Position numbers and translations under genes: made by a program
Notes under the pieces: generated by a model
Told to the model about the DNA's origin: nothing
Seen by the model: the letters and a program-made list of their open reading frames with translations, nothing else
Database searches by the model: none
Shown here: one piece after another, positions 1-5,082 of the stretch
Layout of the letters: each line of letters begins with the position of its first letter
Numbering within the stretch: the first letter of the stretch is position 1
Source: a virus
Length of the DNA stretch: 20,071 nt
IMG/VR virus record: IMGVR_UViG_3300010430_000562
Coordinates: 1 to 20,071 of that record
Reading direction: 5' to 3' (one strand)

Positions 1-126
1 GAGGTTAATCGAGCACCTTCCCCAATTTGTGGGGTGCCACACAAGATAACAGACCTGTTTCAATGTGGTCGTGGCAATAAGAAAGCCCTAACACTAATAA
101 GCGTAAAGGAGTTAACCAATGATTAA
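1..126 (+). CDS. C-terminal end of an unidentified phage protein (partial)
   Basis: An open frame enters from the left edge and runs 41 codons to a TAA. Its end reads like ordinary protein (ICGVPHKITDLFQCGRGNKK, then ALTLISVKEL). The stop overlaps the next start in the form ATGATTAA, the tight coupling common in phage operons. The start lies outside the window and no family was recognised. It could be a chance open frame, but the composition and the 8-base overlap argue for a real gene end. Confidence 0.55.
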   Translation, partial: EVNRAPSPICGVPHKITDLFQCGRGNKKALTLISVKELTND

Positions 127-442
127 CTGGGATAAGCCGGTAGAATGTGTGTATGGCGACGTTGAATACGTGTCAACAAACGAACGAAATACAAAGTGGG
201 TTCGCTTGGATAATACAGAATGGGCTGTAGCTCCAAATGGCGCACCTTTAGATTCTTGGATGCCCTGCGTATACAACAAGAAGCCAGAGCCTAAAACAAA
301 TGAGTACTGGCTATGTGAAAGTAATGAATTCAGCGGTCAGGCTGTTCTGAGCTTTCATGGTAATCATTGGGAGGGTGCTAATGAAGAATATGGATTGGGC
401 CATATTACACCGCTATACAAAATGGAGAGGGTAGAGGGATGA
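119..442 (+). CDS. Hypothetical phage protein, 107 aa
   Basis: The ATG follows a strong Shine-Dalgarno sequence (AAGGAG at 108-113) and overlaps the end of the preceding open frame by 8 bases. The product is soluble, acidic and rich in tryptophan and tyrosine, with no signal peptide or membrane segment. The W-rich strands (KWVRLDNTEWAVAP; WLCESNEF) suggest a small beta-rich fold. Its stop overlaps the next start by four bases (ATGA), so the two are probably translated together. No family was recognised; it is one of the accessory early genes. Confidence 0.75.
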   Translation: MINWDKPVECVYGDVEYVSTNERNTKWVRLDNTEWAVAPNGAPLDSWMPCVYNKKPEPKTNEYWLCESNEFSGQAVLSFHGNHWEGANEEYGLGHITPLYKMERVEG

Positions 443-693
443 AAGTAGATTCAAGATACGCAATCAGCTACTCAAGGCCATTGTCGAGTTACCGTATTTA
501 CGTTGAGCCGGAGCCAAAATTCAAAGCATTGAAAATATTAGGGCTGGGGCTTCTTCACTTAATTTTTGTGTCACTGGGATTGTTGGCTTTATTTTTACTT
601 CACCCTATTCTGCCGAAGCTATTTGCAATTCCTGCTGGACTTCTTACGGGAGCGTTCACATTTTACAGGTCCGTGGATAAAGGGTGGCTTTAG
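439..693 (+). CDS. Small two-helix membrane protein, 84 aa
   Basis: It starts inside the end of the previous gene (ATGA overlap). A hydrophilic N-terminus of about 28 residues precedes two hydrophobic stretches, about residues 32-54 (LGLGLLHLIFVSLGLLALFL) and 56-74 (PILPKLFAIPAGLLTGAFTF), then a short charged tail. It should sit in the inner membrane as a hairpin. Function is unknown. A holin-like role is possible from topology alone, but the early position away from lysis genes makes an accessory role more likely. Confidence 0.7.
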   Translation: MKVDSRYAISYSRPLSSYRIYVEPEPKFKALKILGLGLLHLIFVSLGLLALFLLHPILPKLFAIPAGLLTGAFTFYRSVDKGWL

Positions 694-696
694 ACT

Positions 697-768
697 ATGA
701 CCCACCCAATACCCACAGACTACAACGACGACCGTGATACAGGTCAAGATTATAATGTTAATGATTAG
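697..768 (+). CDS. Possible 23-aa peptide
   Basis: A short ORF begins three bases after the previous stop and ends in TAG followed by AGGTGATAT and the next ATG. The product is very polar (D, N, Y and T rich). It has no clear Shine-Dalgarno sequence of its own. It may be a translational bridge between its neighbours rather than a functional protein. Support is limited to position and the shared junction sequence. Confidence 0.3.
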   Translation: MTHPIPTDYNDDRDTGQDYNVND

Positions 769-775
769 GTGATAT

Positions 776-955
776 ATGAGTACATACGAAGAAGTAAAAG
801 AAGTTAACGCAAAGATAGACGCGCTAATTAAAGCGCTTGGGTTTGAAATTGAGAAGGAGGTCATTCAAAAATCAGCGTCACCATCATGGGAAGGATTTGG
901 CGCAGTGGATTACTGGGAAGAAACAGAGTACACAATAACTAAGCGAGATGATTAG
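776..955 (+). CDS. Hypothetical 59-aa protein
   Basis: The ATG is preceded by AGGTGAT, a moderate Shine-Dalgarno sequence. The product begins MSTYEEVKEVNAKIDALIKA, an amphipathic helix, then a short aromatic segment (SWEGFGAVDYWEETEY). It ends DD-TAG, and the following junction closely repeats the sequence in front of this gene. Small, acidic, no membrane segment, no recognised family. Confidence 0.6.
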   Translation: MSTYEEVKEVNAKIDALIKALGFEIEKEVIQKSASPSWEGFGAVDYWEETEYTITKRDD

Positions 956-962
956 GTAATAT

Positions 963-1136
963 ATGGATTTAAGGGAAATGTTAGAGCTAGAACGAAAGTG
1001 CAATAAACAAAAGCTAGAACAAAAGTTAAAAGAGGAGAAATATAAAAATCAACAACAAGTGATTAATAATGGCATTCAAATTGTAGGTGATCACATAAAT
1101 ATCACTACAATGGCCATTCTATCCAGTTTTAAATAG
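963..1136 (+). CDS. Hypothetical 57-aa protein with charged N-terminal helix
   Basis: Starts eight bases after the previous stop, behind AGGTAAT. The N-terminal half is a strongly charged predicted helix (LELERKCNKQKLEQKLKEEK), the C-terminal half a short strand-rich segment (NNGIQIVGDHINITTM). The stop codon sits at the base of a TTCG hairpin, so this is probably the last gene of the leftward part of the early plus-strand operon. Function unknown. Confidence 0.6.
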   Translation: MDLREMLELERKCNKQKLEQKLKEEKYKNQQQVINNGIQIVGDHINITTMAILSSFK

Positions 1137-1149
1137 GGCTTCGGCCCTA
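1134..1149. terminator. UUCG-capped hairpin at end of early operon
   Basis: A perfect 6-bp stem TAGGGC/GCCCTA closed by a TTCG tetraloop overlaps the stop codon of the 57-aa gene. There is no good T-run on the plus strand, and only a weak one (TATTTAAAA) on the minus strand. It could be a weak terminator, an mRNA 3'-end stabiliser, or act for both converging transcripts. Confidence 0.5.
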
Positions 1150-1182
1150 CACCCCATCAGAGCCTTCACACATACTCACCTC

Positions 1183-1219
1183 TACAATAAAGCCCGCTTA
1201 GAGGACTCCTAGGCGGGCT
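1183..1219 (-). terminator. Terminator of the minus-strand operon
   Basis: Stem AGCCCGC (1191-1197) pairs with GCGGGCT (1213-1219), extended inward by several more pairs around CTAG. Read on the minus strand it is followed by TTATTG, a short U-rich tail. It lies 39 bases past the stop of the minus-strand 64-aa gene and separates the converging operons. Confidence 0.55.
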
Positions 1220-1257
1220 GATAGCGTTTAAGCAACTACTTCCCTATGGGGATAATA

Positions 1258-1452
1258 TCAATCATAAGAGGCCTCCTCAAAACCAGCCTGAAGGATTGCC
1301 AGCTTCTTAGCTTCTAAAATGCCTACAGCCGCCACTGTAGGGATCTCACCAGCATACTCATCAATGAGCAAGGTAAGCCGCTCTGAAAGCTCGCCTAGCT
1401 TAGGGTAATGACTAACAGGCTCTTTTGAGAATTTCGCTACATTATCAGTCAT
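1258..1452 (-). CDS. Hypothetical 64-aa protein, second gene of minus-strand pair
   Basis: An ATG ten codons upstream would give 74 aa, but the ATG at 1452 is preferred: it follows GGAAGGT at proper spacing and overlaps the stop of the upstream reading frame (ATGACTGA), a typical coupled start. The product (MTDNVAKFSKEPVSHYPKLG..., then LSERLTLLIDEYAGEIPTVA, AVGILEAKKLAILQ) looks like a small all-helical phage protein. I do not recognise a named family with confidence. It shares the promoter at about 1740 with the broken upstream gene and so should still be transcribed. Confidence 0.6.
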   Translation of the reverse strand: MTDNVAKFSKEPVSHYPKLGELSERLTLLIDEYAGEIPTVAAVGILEAKKLAILQAGFEEASYD

Positions 1453-1703
1453 TGCTAGTACCTTCCACGCCACGATTAACACGCTCGGCGGTGCGATGTT
1501 CTTGCCACAAGAGAGCCTCCTCTAGTCGCGTAATGGTTATGGAGTTTTCACGACAAGGATGAGAATTGTTAAAAGACCGATATAAATTGATTGCGTACCG
1601 GATAATCTCGGAGGCATCGCAGCCATTGCGACCACTTTCTTTTACTGGCCCACTTTATATCTCAAAGGTTACATCTTGACCGCTAACCGTCTGTTTTAGA
1701 CAT
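1445..1703 (-). pseudogene. Broken gene of the RENxxxxTxLEEA/RGVEGT small phage protein family (possible Acb2/Tad1-type relative)
   Basis: The frame ending at 1445 encodes a coherent protein end: NGCDASEIIRYAINLYRSF, then RENSITITRLEEALLWQEHR and ERVNRGVEGTSND. This motif marks a common family of small phage proteins; the REN..TxLEEAxxW hairpin resembles that of Acb2/Tad1 proteins, which sequester cyclic-nucleotide signals of CBASS/Thoeris defence (attribution from memory). Upstream, in the same frame, QTVSGQDVTFEI continues the expected N-terminus but is separated by a TAA at 1657-1655. The well-placed ATG at 1703 (SD GGAG) is one base out of frame. Removing one A from the AAAA run at 1697-1694 restores MSKQTVSGQDVTFEI. 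So two lesions are seen: a +1 insertion and a CAA-to-TAA-like nonsense change. No alternative in-frame start exists before residue LW near the end. Sequencing error could explain the A-run but hardly the stop. Confidence 0.6.
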
Positions 1704-1738
1704 GATTTTTCTCCTGCAAATGCCGTTTTGGTTGTGCC

Positions 1739-1747
1739 ATTATACCA
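1739..1747 (-). promoter_or_regulatory. Extended -10 promoter of the minus-strand operon
   Basis: On the minus strand the sequence is TGGTATAAT, an extended -10 (TGn) with a perfect TATAAT. Transcription would start near 1732, about 29 bases before the ATG at 1703. No good -35 box is visible, which an extended -10 tolerates. Confidence 0.55.
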
Positions 1748-1794
1748 AATAACCCCTTGTATTTATAGAGTGCGCTTTTAATTTAGTGTGCCTT

Positions 1795-1803
1795 TGCTAT
1801 TAT
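1795..1803 (+). promoter_or_regulatory. Candidate extended -10 promoter of the replication block
   Basis: TGCTATTAT has the extended TGn element and five of six bases of TATAAT. It is divergent from the minus-strand promoter about 55 bp away. Related motifs AGTGCGC (1769), AGTGTGC (1785) and inverted CGCACTAA (1819-1826) flank it and could be operators. A start near 1809 leaves a leader of about 150 nt before the first gene. Confidence 0.35.
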
Positions 1804-1836
1804 AAATACTTGCTTATTCGCACTAAGCAGACAATA

Positions 1837-1943
1837 AACCTAAAATACCAAGAGCCGTTTGTAGGTCTCCTTGTATCCAGAACACTTTCTTTAGGTTGGG
1901 TGTTTATGGTGTGCGAGCAGGGATACCCACAAGCGGTTTTTTT
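1837..1943 (+). promoter_or_regulatory. Structured leader with possible attenuator
   Basis: AACCTAAA (1837-1844) is perfectly complementary to TTTAGGTT (1890-1897). The overlapping TGGGT (1897-1901) is complementary to ACCCA (1925-1929), followed by GCGG and seven Ts (1937-1943). The two pairings compete, as in antiterminator/terminator leaders. A five-codon ORF (ATG at 1944) then overlaps the gene start at 1958. This is inference from base pairing only. Confidence 0.25.
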
Positions 1944-1957
1944 ATGGATAAAATAAA

Positions 1958-2272
1958 ATGACAATAGAAAGAACCTCGGCCAGCTTGGCCCGCTATGAAG
2001 AGCGCCCCTACACTACGGTTATAAATGAAACGCTGGCAATAATTGAATGCCCGATTGCCTTTTCTATTTATGTCTACCTGCAAAGCAAGCCAGAAAACTG
2101 GACTGTGCGCCGTCAGGATGTCATGAACAGGTTTTCTATAGGTAGGGATAGGTACGATAAGGCTATAAGGAAATTAAAGGAACTGGGGCTTGTTAGTCAT
2201 GTTAGGGAAACCAATGAGGCAGGGCAGGTAATTAAGTGGGATTTGGTTATTCATTATGAGCCACAACACTGA
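1958..2272 (+). CDS. Winged-helix phage replication-initiator-like protein, 104 aa
   Basis: The product is one winged helix-turn-helix domain of the type found in phage O-like initiators and related DNA-binding proteins: LAIIECPIAFSIYVYLQSKP (helix 1), TVRRQDVMNRFSIGRDRYDK (turn and recognition helix), AIRKLKELGLVSHVRE (helix 3 and wing). It is first in the rightward block that ends with a P-like helicase loader and lies directly in front of repeated GGAAAACC sequences, so an origin-binding role is likely. There is no clear Shine-Dalgarno; a five-codon ORF overlaps the start by TGA/ATG and may couple translation. The C-terminus stops abruptly, and the next frame encodes a GKP-rich tail typical of this family (2271-2375), suggesting a frameshifted end. 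Confidence 0.7.
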   Translation: MTIERTSASLARYEERPYTTVINETLAIIECPIAFSIYVYLQSKPENWTVRRQDVMNRFSIGRDRYDKAIRKLKELGLVSHVRETNEAGQVIKWDLVIHYEPQH

Positions 2273-2380
2273 AAACCACCCTTGTGGAAAACCAGTGACT
2301 GGAAAACCACACTTGTGGAAAACCGACCACTTAGTAATTAAAGAATTATATAAATTAAAGATTATTAGTAATTGAATATT
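2270..2380 (+). other. Candidate replication origin: four iteron-like repeats plus AT-rich DNA
   Basis: (T/G)GAAAACC occurs at 2270, 2286, 2301 and 2317, with 15-16 bp spacing. Between copies 1 and 2, and copies 3 and 4, lie two palindromes of the form CCAC-NCTT-GTGG, 31 bp apart. Immediately right is AT-rich DNA (about 2331-2385). Iterons beside an AT-rich stretch next to the initiator-like gene resemble the lambda-type origin. The repeats may instead only encode a repetitive protein tail read in the shifted frame. Confidence 0.4.
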
Positions 2381-2418
2381 TATAGAAACGCACAGTTGCA
2401 AGCAACGGGACGTATTTT

Positions 2419-2913
2419 GTGAATGATAGCGATAGACTTAAAAATTATTTAAAGCTTGATGCAGGCATGGTTGATGGCGAATTGGCTAACCACCTGTCAA
2501 ATGAATATCTACTGATAGGAGATACAAGGTCAATTATTAAGCAGGCTATTAAAAAATTTGGGCTGCGAAGAAAGATGAAGCCAGTAAAGAAATTCAAGCA
2601 AAGTAAGAGGCAAAGAAAACAAAAAATCGAGCCGTTCAGTACAAAAGACAAAAGGTGGCAGGCTTTAAGAGAAAAGGTATTCAAGACATATGGGAAGATA
2701 TGCATGGAGTGTAGATCAACTGACGCACTTCACGTTGATCACATAAAGCCTAAGTCTAGATATCCTGAGCTGGCCTACAGATTTGACAACCTGCAAGTAC
2801 TTTGCAAAGCCTGCAACCAGAGGAGGTCGAACATTAATTGCAATGATTGGCGTGAAAAGTACGAGCAAGAAGAATACGAGTTAAAGCATTTAGCGGAATT
2901 AAACAGTCTCTAA
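2419..2913 (+). CDS. HNH endonuclease, 164 aa
   Basis: The C-terminal half has the HNH zinc/beta-beta-alpha-metal motif: CMEC (Cys95, Cys98), HVDHIKPKS (Asp107, His108), DNLQVLCKACNQRR (Asn124, Cys129, Cys132, Asn133). The two CxxC pairs would hold a structural zinc and His108 is the likely catalytic base. The N-terminal half has a small helical region (about residues 5-50) then a very basic linker (51-70: RKMKPVKKFKQSKRQRKQKI), suited to DNA binding. The start is GTG with a modest GGGA upstream. Enzymes of this kind nick or cut double-stranded DNA; in the replication block it may be a homing endonuclease or a recombination/replication nuclease. Function is clear at the family level only. Confidence 0.88.
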   Translation: MNDSDRLKNYLKLDAGMVDGELANHLSNEYLLIGDTRSIIKQAIKKFGLRRKMKPVKKFKQSKRQRKQKIEPFSTKDKRWQALREKVFKTYGKICMECRSTDALHVDHIKPKSRYPELAYRFDNLQVLCKACNQRRSNINCNDWREKYEQEEYELKHLAELNSL

Positions 2914-2942
2914 ATGACAACTATTACCTAAAGGAAAGAGAT

Positions 2943-3479
2943 ATGAAGAATCAGGATTTGCGACTATATGTTAAAGCTTTGAAATTTTGCATGACAGCGC
3001 ATGGCGACCAAAAGAGAAAATATACCGATGAGCCCTACTGGCATCATCCTGTAAGCGTTGCGACCATACTAATTGAAACCTGTATTTTTAATATAGATAT
3101 GGTTTGCGCTGCAATTTTACATGACACGGTAGAGGATACAGAAACGACTCAAGCGGACATTGAGGATAATTTCGGGCCAGAGGTGGCCGATCTTGTTCAT
3201 TGGCTTACAGATATTTCAAAACCAAGTGATGGCAATCGACAATACAGAAAGAAGCTAGACCGCTTACACCTAGCGAAAGCCCCAGCAGAGGCGCAGACAA
3301 TCAAGCTTGCAGACCTTATTGATAACTCAGAATCAATAGTTAAGCACGATCCTAGATTTGCCAAGGTTTACATGGAAGAGAAGGCGCTGCTATTGGATGC
3401 GCTCGATAAGGGCTCGCCTGTTTTGATGGCCAAGGCGCGCCGCATTGTTAATGAATACAATAGCTCAATTAAGGAATAG
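2943..3479 (+). CDS. HD-domain hydrolase of the MESH1/SpoT (ppGpp pyrophosphohydrolase) type, 178 aa
   Basis: Stand-alone HD domain with the full signature: His35 in PYWHHP, His60-Asp61 and Glu64-Asp65 in LHDTVEDT, and Asp124 in KLADLIDN. RKYTDEPY at about 25-32 matches the (p)ppGpp hydrolase substrate loop. It lacks the synthetase, TGS and ACT domains of RelA/SpoT, so it is MESH1-like in size. It would remove the 3'-pyrophosphate of (p)ppGpp or a related nucleotide using a bound metal. In a phage early region this could lower the stringent response or blunt alarmone-based defence; that role is inferred. SD AAGGA lies at good spacing; the next gene begins two bases after its stop. Another nucleotide substrate is possible. 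Confidence 0.85.
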   Translation: MKNQDLRLYVKALKFCMTAHGDQKRKYTDEPYWHHPVSVATILIETCIFNIDMVCAAILHDTVEDTETTQADIEDNFGPEVADLVHWLTDISKPSDGNRQYRKKLDRLHLAKAPAEAQTIKLADLIDNSESIVKHDPRFAKVYMEEKALLLDALDKGSPVLMAKARRIVNEYNSSIKE

Positions 3480-3481
3480 AT

Positions 3482-3676
3482 ATGACTGATAAAAAATACA
3501 CTTACTTCGTTTCCTATGTGCGCGGTGGTCTTCATGGGAATACTAAGGTAACTACTATCGAGCCTATATCTTCAATTGGTCACATTAGGTCAATAGAGGA
3601 TGATATTGATAGAAGGCTTGAGAAAGAGGGGAGTGTAGTAACTAACTACATCCTAATGAATAGCCAAAACCAATAA
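3482..3676 (+). CDS. Hypothetical 64-aa protein
   Basis: Starts two bases after the HD hydrolase stop, with AAGGAATAGAT in front as Shine-Dalgarno, so the pair is probably one translational unit. The product begins KKYTYFVSYVRGG, followed by a charged helix (RSIEDDIDRRLEKEG) and a short strand (VVTNYILMN). The beta-alpha-beta pattern resembles small phage proteins of unknown role; no family is assigned. Confidence 0.65.
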   Translation: MTDKKYTYFVSYVRGGLHGNTKVTTIEPISSIGHIRSIEDDIDRRLEKEGSVVTNYILMNSQNQ

Positions 3677-3726
3677 CCCACATAAAGACCGATAGGGAAA
3701 TACAATCACATAGCACTTGATCTAAT

Positions 3727-3753
3727 CCGCAAATTTCCGCAAACTACCGCACA
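3727..3753 (+). repeat. Three CCGCAMA repeats at exact 10-bp period
   Basis: CCGCAAA, CCGCAAA and CCGCACA start at 3727, 3737 and 3747. They lie in the 105-bp gap before the ribbon-helix-helix replication gene. One-turn spacing is typical of operators bound cooperatively by ribbon-helix-helix dimers, so this is a candidate autoregulatory operator. Apart from these repeats nothing else was recognised between 3677 and 3771. Confidence 0.45.
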
Positions 3754-3781
3754 TACTAAAAACAAAGGGCTGGAGGTTGAT

Positions 3782-4189
3782 TTGAACAGATTGGATGTAA
3801 GATTGAATAAGGAGCTGTCCCCAAAAGTTTCCGCTCTAATGAAGGAGCGCAAGTGGAGCGGGCAGAGCACGGGGGAGTTTATTATTGAGGAATATTTTAG
3901 GTTTGTTGAGGAAATGGAAAAGCCTAAAAATAAACGAGCGGCCACTAAACGATTTAAGAAGCCGGAATGGGGGGAGTTGTCCCAGTACTTCTTTGAGCAA
4001 GGGTCTGTAGCCTGTCAGGATGACGCCACACGATTTATTGACTACTACGAGGCTAATGGCTGGAAGATTGGAAAGAACCCAATGAAGGACTGGAAGGCAA
4101 CAGTTAGAACATGGATTCAAAGAGGGAAAGAAAATGGACAATCAGGAAGCAAGGCAGCACTTACAAACCTTAACGACACGGATTTCTGA
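3782..4189 (+). CDS. Replication-associated protein: ribbon-helix-helix N-terminus with DnaT-like C-terminal motif, 135 aa
   Basis: The TTG start is chosen because GGAGG lies five bases upstream. Residues 1-45 fit a ribbon-helix-helix fold: strand RLDVRLN, helix KELSPKVSALMKER, a G-x-S turn and helix EFIIEEYFRFVEEME. After a basic linker (about 48-62), residues 65-120 carry a motif seen at the C-termini of phage replication/primosome proteins and DnaT relatives (FIDYYEANGWKIGKNPMKDW then KATVRTWIQRG). It overlaps the helicase-loader gene by 56 bases. It is likely to bind DNA and take part in primosome assembly; the two-part architecture is inferred from motifs. Confidence 0.65.
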   Translation: MNRLDVRLNKELSPKVSALMKERKWSGQSTGEFIIEEYFRFVEEMEKPKNKRAATKRFKKPEWGELSQYFFEQGSVACQDDATRFIDYYEANGWKIGKNPMKDWKATVRTWIQRGKENGQSGSKAALTNLNDTDF

Positions 4190-4823
4190 ATCTGAGCTAT
4201 TGGCGGTAAATAAGCAGCAGGATACAGAGCAAGATAGAAAGGTTATCAGTTATATCATTCATAAGCTTCAGGCCATATGCCCAGCATGGCAGCAGTCTTT
4301 GGCAGGAATGGCGCAGGGGGAGAAGGAGCAGTTACTAAAGACAATTAAGAGAGAGTGGCTCAATAGTCTAATGGCGGCAGGCATTAACGAGCAGAGAATC
4401 ATTGATTACGCCCTGAATAGAGTGAAGGAGGCGGGTAGCCCATTCTTGCCGACTATAGGCGTGTTTCTAGGCTACTGTGAGGAGGGTGATTTGCCAGCAG
4501 GCGTTAAGACGCCAGAGGGGTCGTATAAAGAAATCGTTGATTATCAATGCCTACCAAGGGAGAGGCGCCAGCCGATAGGGTTGTCACCAGAGGTCTGGCA
4601 CACATTGAACAATCTTGGTGATCTGCACTCATGGCGACATATGAATGTAGAGAAGCATAAAAAGTATTGGCTAGATGAATACAGAAGAACGCTCAAGCAC
4701 TTAAAAAGCGGGAATTCGCTGGATGAAGCGCCCCCGCCAAGAAAGGCGATTGAGAATAAGCCAACACCAACAAATAAAGATGACGCAATAAGCCGATTAA
4801 AGGCTATGCGAGATCGATTATAA
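4134..4823 (+). CDS. Lambda P-like replication protein (helicase loader), 229 aa
   Basis: Residues 60-116 resemble phage P proteins: a helical region with KREWLNSLMAAGI followed by SPFLPTIGVFLGYCEE, matching the FLPSxGxFxxWC element of the family. Length agrees with lambda P (233 aa). P-type proteins bind host DnaB helicase and deliver it to the initiator at the phage origin; the O-like gene, HNH gene and P order fits this. The C-terminal third is helical and basic with a proline-rich linker (EAPPPRKAIENKPTPT). The start lies inside the preceding gene in another frame. The TAA stop sits within a TTATAAC box that is the first element of an attC-like site. Confidence 0.8.
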   Translation: MDNQEARQHLQTLTTRISESELLAVNKQQDTEQDRKVISYIIHKLQAICPAWQQSLAGMAQGEKEQLLKTIKREWLNSLMAAGINEQRIIDYALNRVKEAGSPFLPTIGVFLGYCEEGDLPAGVKTPEGSYKEIVDYQCLPRERRQPIGLSPEVWHTLNNLGDLHSWRHMNVEKHKKYWLDEYRRTLKHLKSGNSLDEAPPPRKAIENKPTPTNKDDAISRLKAMRDRL

Positions 4824-4867
4824 CCACCATGTTAAACGGCGGCTGCGCCGTCCTTTTGAATTATTTG
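4818..4867 (+). other. Resident attC-like site, left part (attC0), split by two cassettes
   Basis: TTATAAC (4818-4824) covers the stop of the P-like gene. It is complementary to GTTATAA at 5323-5329, on the far side of the cassette array. Between lies a strong stem ACGGCG/CGCCGT (4836-4841/4846-4851) with TCCTTTTG after it, so it may also terminate transcription. The site ends at G4867, where cassette 1 begins. The outer arms pair less well than in the other two sites. Confidence 0.65.
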
Positions 4868-5076
4868 TTATTCGTCCGAGAGGTGAGTATGTACGTTGAT
4901 TTATGTCAGCACTGTAAAACAAGCATTTATTCTAATGATGACTATGTAAGCCACTCTAGTGGTAATTATCACATTGAATGCGCAGAAGAAATTAATCTAC
5001 CAGAAGATGAAATTGAAGACGAATAACCCCTGCAATATGCGGCTGAGTGAAACGAAGTCCAAGCATGATTGCTTTG
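4868..5076 (+). mobile_element. Integron-like gene cassette 1 (209 bp)
   Basis: The unit starts after G at 4867 and ends with G at 5076, both followed by TTR as in G^TT recombination. Its first bases with the preceding G (GTTATTCGTC) are perfectly complementary over 10 bp to GACGAATAAC at 5018-5027, which contains the ORF stop. When circularised, the end G and the start TTATTC would rebuild an R' box matching R''. It holds one 45-aa ORF with its own Shine-Dalgarno. This is the defining cassette arrangement; the mobilising integrase is not in the window. Confidence 0.78.
4889..5026 (+). CDS. Cassette 1 protein: small Cys/His (zinc-ribbon-like) protein, 45 aa
   Basis: The ATG at 4889 is chosen over the upstream in-frame ATG at 4829, because AGAGGTGAG directly precedes it and the upstream extension would lie inside the attC0 hairpin. 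The product begins MYVDLCQHCKTSIYS and continues to HSSGNYHIEC, giving a C-x2-C...H-x2-C set (Cys6, Cys9, His28, Cys31) able to bind one zinc. An acidic tail (EEINLPEDEIEDE) follows. Half-LIM/zinc-ribbon peptides of this size often mediate protein contacts. It is the only gene of the cassette, and its stop lies in the R'' box. Function unknown. Confidence 0.72.
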   Translation: MYVDLCQHCKTSIYSNDDYVSHSSGNYHIECAEEINLPEDEIEDE

Positions 5077-5082
5077 TTAGCT
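5021..5082 (+). other. attC1-like recombination site of cassette 1
   Basis: The outer box GAATAAC (R'') is at 5021-5027 and GTTAGCT (start of cassette 2 with the shared G) at 5076-5082. The inner arms fold as GCAAT (5032-5036)/ATTGC (5068-5072), ATGC (5037-5040)/GCAT (5063-5066) and GGCT (5041-5044)/AGTCC (5056-5060). Unpaired G5067, A5061-A5062 and T5058 all sit on one arm. Extrahelical bases on one arm are how integron integrases choose the recombining strand of attC. Confidence 0.75.

Noticed and set aside
3836-4141. Minus-strand open frame of 101 codons opposite the RHH/DnaT-like gene
   Set aside because: Opposes a well-supported gene with Shine-Dalgarno and motifs; the translation shows no coherent domain.
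4836-4858. Plain rho-independent terminator after the P-like gene as the full explanation of the hairpin
   Set aside because: The stem and Ts could terminate, but the complementary boxes at 4818 and 5323 and the cassette-like units next to it are not explained by a terminator alone.
4829-5026. Longer 65-aa version of the cassette 1 protein
   Set aside because: The upstream ATG lies within the attC0 hairpin region, lacks a Shine-Dalgarno and would cross the cassette junction; the ATG at 4889 has a good ribosome site.
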